A DNA stretch of 64,000 nucleotides from Blasia pusilla (GCA_050084515.1 CM114272.1:51088001-51152000), one strand, 5' to 3'. Shown: positions 1-10,204, counted from the first letter of the stretch. Numbers and translations are program-made. The notes: generated from the letters alone by a model not told the origin.

Positions 1-2
1 AG

Positions 3-353
3 TTGTCTATACAGTTGAGACCAGATCATGCAACTGATAGCTCTCGGTTGGCAGTACCTGCAGTGGTCACATCAGCCGAGTCGTATGATGTACTAGTTGG
101 AGGAGCAATATTGTACCCGATGGGTTTTCAGATGGACTACTGGACTGAGACAGCGTCTTATAGACCTGGTTGGCAGTCCGGGGATGGACGTATGAGCCAG
201 GTTCCTATGAGATTTATTTATGGGGCTCGACCAGGAGGGTCTTCCCCAACGGTGTTAGCATCTGTGGCTGGTTTTAGTGGAGTAGTCACTTGGCTAGGAG
301 ACTTTTGGAGGGTAATCTTTCTGCTATGGATTCTCCTGTGCATGAGAAGGTAG
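3..353 (+). pseudogene. gypsy protease C-terminal part (partial)
   Basis: About 100 codons that align by eye with the region following the aspartic protease motif of copy 3 at 55930-56150, sharing SESYDVLVG, the ILYP-GF segment and the GWQS-GR-SQ segment. The DSGA catalytic motif itself would be upstream of the window. The reading frame shifts near 310-332 and continues toward the methyltransferase, with a TAG at 428-430. It is the end of a retropepsin-like domain of the polyprotein. The assignment as protease rests on copy 3, where a DS-A motif precedes the same sequence. Confidence 0.6.
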
Positions 354-448
354 AGGAGGTCCCTAGTTTTGCAGCAGTGGCATCCTCATCGTTGGATGTG
401 CCACTTTGGAGCTCAGGCGGTGCACTATAGCAAGAGGCTGATCGCCTA

Positions 449-1465
449 GTGCAGGAGGCTTGGTGTGAGGCTGTTAAACCTCACGAGGAAGAGGAGGCCC
501 CTGAGCGGACTCCTACTTCTGGTCAAGGTGGGTTATCCCCTTTGGATACTACATCCATTGTATGGCAGTATCCGCCAGAGGGCATTTGTGTGTTAGATCT
601 CTTTGGTGGGATTAGCATTGGTTTGGCTGCAATGTTGCAAGCCGGTATTCGTGTGCGGAGATACGTGTATGTGGAGCGAGATGAGACGGCCCAGAGAGTC
701 TCATCCTGACATATCGGTCAGTTGAAGCGGAGATATCCTGAGTTTTTGCCGCCATCAGCTATTCGTGGGTACCAACGTGCTTTGCTATCACACATTGCAT
801 TGTTGGGGGCGCAAGACCTTGAGAGGGTTGGTCCTGTGGATTTGGTGATTGCTGGATGGCCATGTCAAGGTCATACACGTGCTGGTTGTGGTGAGGGATT
901 ACATGACCCTAGGTCTCGATTGTTTTGGGAGATGTTACGGGTGTTACGACATCTTCAGGTTCATCAGGCACGTGCTCCACCTTACATTCTGGAGAATGTT
1001 CCATTGTTGGATGACACTCGGACCCAGATGATGGCGAGTGTTCATGAGGTGCGGTCTTGGATTGGACTAGCGGTGTTGTTGGATACACCGCGAGTTGGCT
1101 CACGTGCACATCGTCCACGCTTATGGTGGAAAAACTTGTTGCCTAGGGAAGTTCTAGGTCGAGTATATGATGCAGTGCAGCAGGATCCTTGCCTTACAGT
1201 GGATAGTATCTTGGATCCTGGGCGACTTTCTCAGGTGGTGAAGGTTCTTGATCGGTCACCCATGGCAGTGGTGAACCGTGTGGGCCAGCCTAGGATGGCA
1301 CTACCCACATTTGTGAGTTTTTCCTCGTCATATGCCTATAGGGAAGGTGGTCCTGGGCTTGTATGGGATTCTCATGTGCGACAGTTGATGGAGCGTAACG
1401 CTGATGAGAGAGAGCGTGCGATGGGATTTGCTACTGGTTTGACAGCGGTTGCTTCCATTTTTTAG
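449..1465 (+). pseudogene. C5-cytosine DNA methyltransferase domain of gypsy copy 1 (one in-frame stop)
   Basis: This would transfer methyl from S-adenosylmethionine to cytosine C5 in DNA. Canonical motifs are visible in order: motif I LDLFGG (SAM binding) near 590-620, motif IV with catalytic Cys (PCQ at 860-868, in IAGWPCQG), motif VI ENV at 992-1000, motif VIII AHRPRLWW near 1108-1131, and a motif IX/X-like ERAMGF near 1412-1430. The spacing between motifs is compact and there is no large target-recognition insert, recalling DNMT3/DRM-type or bacterial enzymes rather than DNMT1. A TGA at 707-709 splits the frame, but both halves are in the same frame. The frame ends at a TAG at 1463-1465, after which coding resumes in another frame. 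About 330 codons in total; likely once functional. Confidence 0.88.
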
Positions 1466-1515
1466 GATTCACGACGTCATGTGTTGGGTCAGGCCATGGA
1501 CTTGAATTTTGAGTC

Positions 1516-1767
1516 TTGGGATGGCCGAGCAGCGGACTTCGGACTATGTCTATGGGTCTTCCATCCCTTGTGATGAGCTTGATGGCTACTAGGACGGTAG
1601 AGACATCGGCTGGGGACAAGGAGAATAGTATTTTGCATCCTTGGAGTAAATGGGATGTAATGGTTGGGCATGTGGAGTTGGTTGCTCATGCTGGTGGAGG
1701 AGTTATTTGCTCAGATGATGGTGTAGCTAAAGGTGTACCATCTTGTGAGGGGGTTGCCTAGCAACCA
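1516..1767 (+). pseudogene. linker between DNMT and RT of gypsy copy 1
   Basis: About 80 codons in the same frame as the downstream RT, separated from it only by a TAG at 1759-1761. No domain is recognised. In an intact polyprotein this would connect methyltransferase to reverse transcriptase and could carry a protease cleavage site. The frame differs from that of the methyltransferase, so a shift occurred between 1440 and 1516, possibly in the T-rich run near 1457-1464. Confidence 0.45.
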
Positions 1768-2697
1768 ATGGCGTCGTCCTCTCCCTCTAGTGTGCCAATG
1801 GAGGAGACTTGGGAGCCATTACTTGGGCCCAAGATTAGAGGAGGTGAGGAGCAACGCTTGACACAATTCCTACGTGCTTACAGGAGTTGTTTTGCCTTTA
1901 GCATGAAGGCGTTGGGTGCTTTGGTTGGACCCGGTATATGGATTGATTTGGCTAGTGATTCGCCAATCTTCCGTCGTCCCCACCGATATAGTGATATGGA
2001 GAGGGACCTGATTCAGAGTAGGACGTTGGATCTTTTGGAGGCTAGATTAGTGGAATTGTCGCATCGAGAGTATGCATCAGCCACTGTCATGCCTGCTAAA
2101 AAGGATGTGCATGGCAACTACACGGATAGGCGGATGTGTGGAGATTGCCGTCTTATCAATCCGCATACCAAGGCTGATAGGTATGCCATGCCTACACCAA
2201 AGGAGATCTTTGATGTGGTGGGACAGGCAAAGATTTTCAGTACTTTGGATCTTTGGGCAGGATACCATCAGTTGCCGATTCGAGAGAGTGACAAGGCCAA
2301 GACAGCATTTTGGGGTGTCAACTCTCATGGCAAGGATTGTTTGTACCGGTGGAAATTCTTACCCTTTGGGTTGAAAAATGCACTTGCCGAGTTTCAGAGA
2401 GTGATGGACAGGATCCTAGCAAGGTTGGATTTTGTTCAGTGTTACATTGATGATATCTTGGTGTTCAGTAACATGGTGGAGGAGCATCAGATACATTTGC
2501 AGATTGTGTTTGAGCGGTTGAAAGCTCATGGTCTACGTTTGCATCCAGGAAAGTGTAAGTTCTTCCATGAGGATGTTGAGAACTTGGGTCATGTGATCTA
2601 TCCGGGTGGTTTGGGAGTTCAGCAAGCAAAGGTGGAGGCTATTGCACTTATTCCTCGTCCGGTAGATGTGAGTAGAGTTCGGGTATTCATGGGATAG
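1768..2697 (+). pseudogene. gypsy reverse transcriptase (copy 1)
   Basis: RNA-dependent DNA polymerase of the Ty3/gypsy type. Visible landmarks are the MPAKKD segment, the CGDCRLIN segment, FSTLDLWAGYHQLPI, TAFWG, the FLPFGLKNA segment, and the catalytic YIDD box (around 2443-2454) followed by ILVFSN. Both aspartates of the YIDD box are present. The connection FMG to ANYYRR is interrupted by a TAG at 2695-2697, after which the same frame continues into the thumb and RNase H. CGDCRLIN carries Gly-Asp where many plant elements have Val-Asp-Tyr. Otherwise it is a well-preserved RT of usual length. Confidence 0.9.
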
Positions 2698-3237
2698 GCG
2701 AACTACTATCGGAGGTATGTGAAGGGATTTAGGGCTATGGCAAAGCCTTTGAACCAATTGTTGAAATCAGATCAGGAGTGGCATTGGGGAGATGATCAGA
2801 AGAGAGCTTTTGTGGAGCTCAAGGCCTAGTTGGTGATGGCGCCTATCTTGAGGAGACCTATCAGAGGGCGTCCATTTCAGTTACACATTGATTGGAGTAG
2901 GTTGGGACTTGGAGCGGTGTTGACACAACATGATGATGAGCACATGGAGTTTGTGGTGGCCTATGCAAGTTGTTCGAATAATGCAGCAGAGTCGCGCTAT
3001 AGTTCATATGAGGGAGAGTGCTTGGCAGTAGTGTGGGCTCTGGCACACTTTAGGTGTTACTTGTTTGGCACATAGTTTACCCTTGTTACTGATCACCAGC
3101 CGCTCAAGTGGTTGATGGAGTCTGACAAGCTTACAGGGAAGCTTGCACGGTGGGCTCTTATCTTACAGGAGTATGACTTCCATGTGATACATAGACCTGG
3201 AGTTGCCAACCTTGATGCTGATGGATTGAGTAGGAAC
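2698..3237 (+). pseudogene. gypsy RNase H (copy 1)
   Basis: The frame continues from RT through ANYYRR-type connection sequence into an RNase H domain that removes RNA from the RNA-DNA hybrid. The pattern LHIDWS, GLGAVLTQ, YSSYEGECLAVVWALAHFR, TDHQPLKWLM and the tail NLDADGLSRNP is typical of gypsy elements (Asp, Glu and Asp acidic residues seen). In-frame TAGs at 2827-2829 and 3073-3075 interrupt it; both replace positions where glutamine is usual. Confidence 0.88.
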
Positions 3238-4413
3238 CCATGTACTAGCCAAGAGGATGCAACTGGGGCTAGATGGCATGGCGAGGTTGATGAGGAGATG
3301 GTGTCAGGTTGGCATGCATCCGCCTTTTTATGTTGGTTAGGGGTGGACTCTAGTATGGAAGACCACATGACATCTTACTCTAGTCAAAGGGTAGATGGCC
3401 AGCCTTTAGATCCTAAGGTTCGAGATGGTGGTACGGATCAGCGTGATATTCATGATGATGCGTTGGTGTTGGAGTTCCTATGGACCAGTAGGGTGCCAGG
3501 CATAGTGAGTGCCAAGGAGCGAGACCATGTTCTTCAACGTGCTAAGAGGTATCGATTGGAGGGAACACATATTCTCCGTGTGTGGGAGGATGGTAGAGTA
3601 CGAGTAGTGCCGCATTTGGCTCAGAGAGAGCGCATTGTGCGACATGCCCATGAGGAGTTGGGACATTTTGGGGTAAAGCATACGTATAGCTTACTCCTTG
3701 GTCAGTATTGGTGGCGTGGCATGCATACTCAGATGCAGAAGTTGGTGTCACGTTGTATGGTTTATGACCGGATGAGGGCATCATTCAATGCCCCTACACC
3801 ACACTTACACCCCTTGCCTATTATGGGGTTGGGTTACCGTTGGAGTGTGGACTTTACGGGACTATTACCGTTGACTGTACGACATCATCGATATGTGTTG
3901 GTGATGGTGGAGCACTTCTCCAAGTGGATTGAGTTGATGGCATTACCTGACAAGGCAAGTGAGGGAACGATATATGCATTTCTTGATAGAGTGCTTAGTC
4001 ATTTTGGTGCACCAGCTGAAGTGCTGACCGACCAGGGTACAGAGTTTAAGGGTGAGTTTCATGTCTTGTGTGACAAGGTGTTGATTGATCATCGGACCAC
4101 GTCTCGAGATCATCCACAGGCGGATGGTTTGGCTGAGCATGTGGTTCAGACGGTGAAGAGGGCATTGTGCAAGTATGGCCTACAGAAGGGGCATCTTGGA
4201 GACTGGGATATTGAGTTGCCATGGTTAGCCATGGGGTATAGGTTCAGTCGCCAAGCATCCTTGGCTTCCTTCTCACCTTATTTTCTGTTATACGGCCGAG
4301 ATCCAGACTTGCCAGCAGCAATTCGTCGGGAGTCTAGTGAGGTGGTGAACCTTGATGACCCAGAGATGTGGATGAGAGTGTGTTCTCAGCGGGCATAGCT
4401 CTTTTGGAGAGTT
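3238..4413 (+). pseudogene. gypsy integrase (copy 1)
   Basis: It would insert element cDNA into the host chromosome. The N-terminal zinc-binding HHCC region is recognisable (HEELGHFGVKHT, then CMVYDR). The second cysteine of the CxxC pair is tyrosine, which fits a TGT-to-TAT change. The catalytic core has Asp in WSVDFTG, Asp in LTDQGTEF and the following Glu in DGLAEHVVQ, a DDE arrangement. A TAG at 4396-4398 interrupts the frame before the C-terminal part. Fragments of the same integrase occur reversed at 37877-38800 and inside an intron at 59980-60055. Confidence 0.9.
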
Positions 4414-4887
4414 ATGCCAACAGCCTTTGAGAATCTTGCCATTGCTCAACGCAGGGATACGTTGCGTTATGCAACCATTCGGGGTGGAGGTTATCGACCA
4501 TCGATTCGTAGGTTCCATGTGGGGAACTATGTCTATTTGCAGCAGATTGCACCGACAACGTTGGATGTGACGGCAGGCCGCACTATTTTACGAGTGCGCG
4601 AGGTGTTAGCTTCTGGAGTTCTCATGTTGGAGGGTCGTGATGGAGTTGTTTGGAAGGACCATGTGCGTAATTGTGCGCCATGTCATCTTCCAAATGTGGA
4701 TGGTACTGTTGACCCAAGCTTAGCCATGATATGTGCTAGCTTGAGATGCATGTTGTGTGGGTCTACTGGTAACGCAACCCATATGTTGGTGTGTGATCGG
4801 TGTTCTAGGGGTTGGCACATGATGTGTTTGACTCCACGTATGGATGTTGTTGCTACTGGAAGGTGGGTTTGTCCTCGATGTATTTAG
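4414..4887 (+). pseudogene. integrase C-terminal domain plus PHD finger (copy 1)
   Basis: The first part (to about 4690) is the integrase C-terminal extension, with GNYVYLQQ and a small beta-barrel-like pattern. Where chromoviruses carry a chromodomain, this element has a PHD finger: Cys pairs CMLC at 4747-4758 and CDRC, then H in GWHMMC, and a final CPRC pair, giving the full C4-H-C3 zinc ligand set with the usual Trp before the last pair (GRWVCPRC). PHD fingers commonly read histone H3 tails, so it may steer integration or recruit the integrase to particular chromatin; that is inference. The frame closes at TAG 4885-4887. Confidence 0.85.
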
Positions 4888-5050
4888 GAGAGGTAGATGA
4901 CTTGATCTTTGCATGATATGGATTACAGATGGGCGACTAACGATGGGTCAACCTAGCATCCGGCCTTCTAATTCGTGCACCCAAGAAGGTGTATAGCATG
5001 TAGTAGATGTATAGGGCTACCTGGGAGTTAGAGGGACCTAACCGCCAGTT

Positions 5051-5060
5051 AGGGGGGCGA
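5051..5060 (+). promoter_or_regulatory. polypurine tract of gypsy copy 1
   Basis: AGGGGGGCGA lies two bases before the TG that opens the LTR at 5063. A purine run directly upstream of the 3' LTR is the expected primer for plus-strand cDNA synthesis in LTR retrotransposons. Confidence 0.7.
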
Positions 5061-5062
5061 GT

Positions 5063-5536
5063 TGTGGTACACTTGTGTTTGTGGATGCTCTCGTCTATGT
5101 TATGTATGTATGTGAGTATGGTATGTCAGCGATGTATGTTGTATGACGATGTGGATTCGCACGACAGCTATCATGACCATACGGATTATGTCGTAGAGTA
5201 CAGTGTGCTAGTAGAATCCATACCTTATGTAGAGCCGTAGTGTCTAGGTAGAGATGCGGTTTCATACATAGGGTTGGGGGTTACTCAGTTGAGGGTGACT
5301 TTTCTAGTAGGGCCCGCTCTTAGGTTGGAGGATATAGTGTGGAGTGCACTCAAAGAACAGTTAGTTCTTTGAGTTGAGCCTGTTGCGTTGGGAGTTAGCC
5401 TTGGTAGTGAGTAGGGCTCTTGGCTATGGTGGTTCCCGCAAGCTTTGACTTGGATTCTCCCATCGTGGAGTGGGTTTGGCTCGATTGTATGTGATTCTAT
5501 ACGTGTTTTATGATAGTAGGTCTTTCACGGATTTCA
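5063..5536 (+). repeat. 3' LTR of gypsy copy 1
   Basis: It begins TGTGGTACAC just after the polypurine tract and ends GGATTTCA, so it has TG...CA ends and is about 474 bp. The inner and 3' part (about 5170-5536) is found reverse-complemented at 49468-49832, whose outer limit also falls exactly at TGAAATCC, supporting the right boundary. The first 104 bp recur immediately downstream at 5539-5642. Confidence 0.75.
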
Positions 5537-5642
5537 GTTGTGGTACACTCGTGTTTGTGGATGCTCTCGTCTATGTTATGTATGTATGTGAGTATGGTAT
5601 GTCAGCGATGTATGTTGTATGACGATGTGGATTCGCACGACA
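5537..5642 (+). repeat. partial second LTR in tandem with the first
   Basis: This 106-bp stretch repeats 5061-5166 with a single visible difference (ACTTG versus ACTCG). It starts with GT followed by the LTR start TGTGGTACAC and breaks off after ACGACA. The same GT precedes the upstream LTR. It is a truncated LTR copy joined head-to-tail to the complete one. Confidence 0.8.
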
Positions 5643-5689
5643 CGATTCAATATGTGTGGTGATACACCAACAAACTCCTCTATACTCTC

Positions 5690-5830
5690 CCCCTCGTCTA
5701 AAGACGACAGAGAAGGACATCGAGGTGGTCTCTCACGTGGAGATCCTTGAAACCTCGCACCACTCCGGGTAAACCCCTTAGAGCTACTCTCAGGTCCATC
5801 ACCTCACCTCTCAAAGTTCCAAAAGGACGT
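5690..5830 (-). pseudogene. reversed gag N-terminal scrap of the DNMT-gypsy family
   Basis: Read on the minus strand, a stretch with Ser-Ser-Ser, GFTRSGAR and a following G-P-E resembles the gag start of copy 3 at 53680-53770 (GGFTRSRARYRGFP). The match is short and the frame is not kept far, so it is a rearranged fragment. The rest of 5643-6120 has no recognisable coding content. Confidence 0.4.
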
Positions 5831-7074
5831 CGTGATGACCCTCGTGCCCCTCTCACGCGATCACTCTGAACCTTGCGAATAATCATTCAATCACTCCATC
5901 TGGTATGCGACACTCAAGCTACACTCTCTTATTGAGATGTGGGTTGTGTGGCAACAAGCGGCGTTGTGGGGCAAAGTGGCTGATCTATCGACTCATGAAC
6001 AACACATACCCTCAACTCTGGATATGCCACACAGGTCTGTGTCCCCTAAACCCATACATCAATGATGCTCTCAACATCTGCACGAAATCCAATATCCCCA
6101 AATAACTACCCAATACTCGGAAATCCTTAACACCTACAAGGCAAAAGACGAGAATGGATTATTGAAGATTGAGTTACAATAAAGCTCATGAGATACCTGA
6201 ACTTCTATATTTGGTACTCACACAAAATAGGGAAGCTTAATAATGGTTAGTCAGTTAAGCGCCATTATCTTAACTATGGTTAGTTAATAATAATTAGTCT
6301 AACTCGAGAGTATGGTTAAGATTAGGGTTAGGGTTGCTCGTACATATCCTATATAATTGAGAAGTGAACCAGCCTCCACTCATTCTCTCATTGCAAAATT
6401 TCGTTCTCCATGGTGGTGTGTGAGTGAGAGAGCTATTTTCCACCAGTTATGCTTCTTTAGCAATTTTCTACGTGGACCAGAGCCATAGGAGAATATCATT
6501 TGAAATTCTTGGTGTTTGAGGAGAGAAGAAAGGAAAGAGAAGGCACAATTCCAGTTTGGGAGAAGGAAATTTCGTTCAAAGCTGAGTGGGTGCAGATTTC
6601 AAGTGGAGCTTTGACGGTGATAAAACTTTGGAGGCATTTTTTAGGGCTTTCCCGGTCAATTTAGCCATGTGGGCCAGCATCGGTTAGAATAATGCCAAAG
6701 GCTAATCTTAAGATTCTTGTAGAGCTTGTCGAGAGCTTTCCAACACATCCAAAATCGCTTGATTTTGATATTCTGAGCTCCTGCAGTAGCAATTTCAATG
6801 TAGGGAAATGAAATTAGTGAAAAAAAGTTGTGCAATTTGCTCTCTTGAGGTCAATTTTGACTTGTTCTTTCATACAATTGATCAATTTTGGCAAATTTCA
6901 GGTCTATTTCTATGTAGGAGTGGTCTATGCTTCAATTGGAGCAGTGGAGAGCGGGAAATTGTATTTTTGTGAGTGAAATCATTCGTCATGGAGTATTCCT
7001 GAGCAATAATCATAGGCAAGAAGCTAGAAAAGCAAACTTACAATGTCTGGAAGTTTTGCATGAAATAATTTCTC

Positions 7075-7722
7075 ATGGGTCAAGAACTATGGGAGCTTGT
7101 CACAGGTGATGAGGCCAAGCCACAAGGTGACTCAACAGACTTGAATGTTCACACTTGGAACAAATGTGCAAGACAAGTAATCCACTACATTTCAATAGTG
7201 ATCAGTTCGCCAATGACTTGTCACATTCAAGATATTCAAATTCCGAAGGAGGCTTGGGATGCATTCCAAAAGCTATTCCACATATCTACAAAGGCCAGAA
7301 AGCTTCTATTGAAACAAAAATTTAACAAAGTGAGAAAAGGATCGCAGAGCATCAATGATTATATTTTGAATATCAGACATATTGTTGATGTGTTGAATAA
7401 CATTGGAGTGACAGTAGAAGATGATGATCTGATTTTGTTCACTCTTCAAGGCCTTCCAAATGATTACAAGTCCTTTGAGACCTCTATCTCTGTGAGAGAG
7501 AAGTATCCAACCTTTAAAGAATTAGTCCCACTGTTAATCAATGAAGAGATGGGCCTAGTTGGCAGCGGTAGCTCGTCTAGTCTACAAGAGAGTGCGCTAT
7601 TTGCAAGTTATGGATCAAACAGAGGCAACGATCGTGGTAGAAGCTTCCGTGGTCATGGTGGATATCAAACATATGGAGGAAGAGGCACTCAATATAATGT
7701 CACTCAATCAACTACGAACTAG
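7075..7722 (+). pseudogene. Copia gag (UBN2-type) fragment
   Basis: A 215-codon open frame with the pattern of Copia gag: AWDAFQKLF, KLLLKQKFNKVRKGSQSINDYI, DLILFTLQGLPNDYKSF, and a C-terminal Gly/Arg-rich tail. Gag packages the RNA. The usual N-terminus is not visible upstream. A CCHC knuckle follows near 7804-7845 (NYCGIEGHYAKFC) after a stop at 7720-7722. Confidence 0.82.
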
Positions 7723-7959
7723 TACTAGACACAATCACAATGTGGTGATGGTGGAAACCGTTGGGGTCTAGGTCAACAACAGAGGGTCCCTAGATCTTTC
7801 AATTACTGTGGGATAGAGGGTCACTATGCAAAGTTTTGCTTCAAGAATAAGGCAGATATGAGAACAAGAGCCTTACAACAACAAAATTATTTGGAGCAAA
7901 AATACCAATGGCAATACCAAGAACAACAACATTCACAAACTGAGCGTCTCTTGGTCATG

Positions 7960-8454
7960 ACTCATTTTATAGGAGCAATGGTCAAGAAAGACTTGATAGC
8001 ACATTGACACATTGACTCTGGTGCATCAAATCACATAATATCACAAGCTAAATAATTCAATACTTTGGAGCCGGTGAAAGATCCTGCAATTGTGCTCATA
8101 GAAGATGACACTCAACATCATATCACGCATACCGATAAAGTTCTAATAGCATCTGATGGTCTTTGTGCTCTTGGAAATGTTCTCTATGTTCCTACCATTG
8201 AAAGAAACTTTATGTCTGTAGGACAGATAGAAGAACAGGATTATCAAGTGAAGTTTAACATAGATGGTTGTTTCATTGAAATAATGGATGACCAGACTAC
8301 GATAGCCAAAGGAACTAGATCTGGCAGATTGTTCAAATTAGACGTTTCTATGTTAGAGATTCAAATAGCAATGTATGGTCAAATTGGCCATCAAGTCACA
8401 AATCTAAATATTTGGCATAAGAGAATTGGATATATGAATCTTCTAAGATTATAA
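7960..8454 (+). pseudogene. Copia protease and start of integrase
   Basis: The HIDSGASNHI motif near 8011-8040 is the Copia aspartic protease active site (DSGA). It is flanked by a TGA just before it (near 8005) and a TAA at 8053-8055. The 129-codon frame from 8065 carries the LGNVLYVPTIERNFMSVGQ pattern typical of Copia protease C-termini, and ends with NIWHKRIGYMN, the start of the integrase zinc region. Confidence 0.75.
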
Positions 8455-9300
8455 AGTTTTTCATCATCTAATCTAGTAATTGGACTTCCTAAATTAGCGA
8501 GTCATGCTTGCCAATTTGGAAAACAAGCTAGATTTTCATTTCCAAAGCAAGGTAGAAGAGCATCCAAGATATTGGAGTGATTCATAGTGGTATGTGGACA
8601 ACATCACAACATAATCTTAGTGGTTTCCAGTACTCTGTTTCATTTATTGACGACTTCTCTAGGTTTGTATGGGTATACTTTCTGAAAGCCAAGTTAGAAG
8701 TATTCTAAGTGTTCCAAACATACAGAGTTCTAGTAGAGAAGCAGACTGGAAAACACATTTTGAAATTGCATTGTGATGGAGAATGAGAGTATATTTCAAT
8801 AAATTTTGATGACTACTTACGTCAGAATGACATCCAACGTCATGGGACTTGCCATTACACTCCACAACAAAATGGAGTGGCTGAGAGGCAAAATCGGAAT
8901 ATTGCTGAGGTGGCACGAACTATGCTGAATGAGAAGAACATGCCTAAGATGTATTGGGCAGAGGCTGTAGCATATGTAGTCTTCTTAATCAACCGAACTC
9001 CAATAGCAGAGTTTCATGATAAGACTTCATTTGAAGTCTTCATAGGAAATAAACCTGATTTTCCTTCTTGAAAATATTTGGTTGTATTTGTTATGCTCAT
9101 GTTCCTTCTGAAAGACGTCAGGAATTAGACCCCAAATCTGAATTTTAAAGATGTATATTCATTGGCTATGCTGATGGAACTAAGGGATATAAGTGCTACA
9201 TTCCATCCTCTATGCAGCTTATTATTAATCGCGATGTTGTCTTTGATGAGCTAAAATCATGGTATGCTCCATCTGAGCCCATTCCACGTTTAAACTTGTC
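8455..9300 (+). pseudogene. Copia integrase core, broken
   Basis: Fragments in several frames show integrase core: FIDDFSRFVWVYFLKAK near 8640-8690, HCDGE near 8770, then the HYTPQQNGVAERQNR block (8853-8895) with the catalytic Glu, and INRTPIAEFHDKTSFEVFIG (to 9050). Several stops and shifts separate these blocks. Confidence 0.78.
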
Positions 9301-9599
9301 CGTTGAGGGGGAGAATATGATTGTAAACCAATAGACATTGTCTTCAAATTCCCCCAAATTCCCCAAGTTCTAGCGAAGGATTAGGAGAGGTCTTAGATTT
9401 GTCACTTAAATCTGTGAGTCCATGGACGGGAAAAGTACGTATTCAATCTATTGACACTGGTCAGAGCTTGAGTCAGGTGTGAGAAGCATCTACCTCCAAA
9501 CAACAACTTTGTAGATCAAGTAGAATCACACATCTTGTTCATAGATTTATACATGAAGGCTTTCTTGCAACACATCATGCATATATGATGACTACCCTT

Positions 9600-10204
9600 C
9601 AAGAATAGGAGCCAAGTTATTTTGGAGAAGCTGCAAGTAAAGTCGAATGGATTGAAGCTATGGAGGAAGAACTTGCTGCATTAAGACATCAACAGACATG
9701 GCAGTTGGCTGATATACCTTACGGTAAGGAAGCTATGGGTTGCAAATGGGTTTACAAAATCAAGTGCAATCAAGATGGTACAGTTAACAAATACAAATCG
9801 AGATTGGTGGCTAAGGGCTATGCATAACAATATGGCATTGATTATAAGGAAACTTTTAGCCTTGTTGCAAAGATGGCGATTACGAGAACAATGGTTGTAG
9901 TTGTAGTAAGTAAGAAATGGAGATTATATCACATGGATGTCAAGAATGCCTTCTTGAAGGGAGATCTATATGAGGAGGTATATATGACTCAACCACCTGG
10001 ATACGAGCATCCCGAGCTTCCATTTTGCATATGCTAGTTGAAGAAAGCTCAATACGGGCTCAAACAAGCTCCAAGAGCTTGGTATGGCAAGATTACATAC
10101 GTCCTACAAGAGTTGGGTTTTAGGGTATGTGATTCTGACTCCTCGTTATATGTCTTGAGAGGACAAGATCATACGGTAATTATTGTGTTGTATGTTGATG
10201 ATCT
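9600..10204 (+). pseudogene. Copia reverse transcriptase N-terminal part
   Basis: Copia RT blocks follow in one frame with occasional stops: EWIEAMEEELAALRHQQTW, GCKWVYKIK, KSRLVAKGYA, DYKETFS, LYHMDVKNAFLKGDL, YGLKQAPRAWY and finally LYVDDLL. The sequence leaves the family immediately after the YVDD box, which marks the truncation or rearrangement point. Confidence 0.82.

Larger units (their letters stand above)
1..5536 (+). mobile_element. Ty3/gypsy retrotransposon with DNMT and PHD finger (copy 1, 5' end outside window)
   Basis: The plus strand reads, in order, protease C-terminus, C5-cytosine methyltransferase, reverse transcriptase, RNase H, integrase, PHD finger, polypurine tract and one LTR. 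Protease to integrase is the usual Ty3/gypsy order; the methyltransferase between protease and RT, and the PHD finger after integrase, are extra domains. Gag and the 5' LTR would lie left of the window. The element is dead: reading frame changes near 310-332 and 1465-1516, and in-frame stops at 428-430, 707-709, 1759-1761, 2695-2697, 2827-2829, 3073-3075 and 4396-4398. Coding capacity is otherwise nearly continuous. Related fragments lie at 37735-39570, 49850-51740 and 53600-56790. Confidence 0.9.
6200..10204 (+). mobile_element. Ty1/Copia retrotransposon, decayed and truncated in RT
   Basis: The order gag, zinc knuckle, protease, integrase, RT on the plus strand defines a Copia element. The 6200-6900 stretch is AT-rich non-coding sequence and probably holds the 5' LTR and leader (it contains a TATATAATTG TATA-like run near 6350 and an AGAGCTTTCCAAC leader-like segment near 6732), but no LTR pair can be defined. 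The element stops at the catalytic YVDDLL near 10187-10204, so the RT C-terminus, RNase H and 3' LTR are missing. Frame breaks are frequent. Confidence 0.85.

Noticed and set aside
2077-2374. Additional frames on both strands inside the RT region
   Set aside because: Shadows of the gypsy RT; RT motifs are in the main frame.
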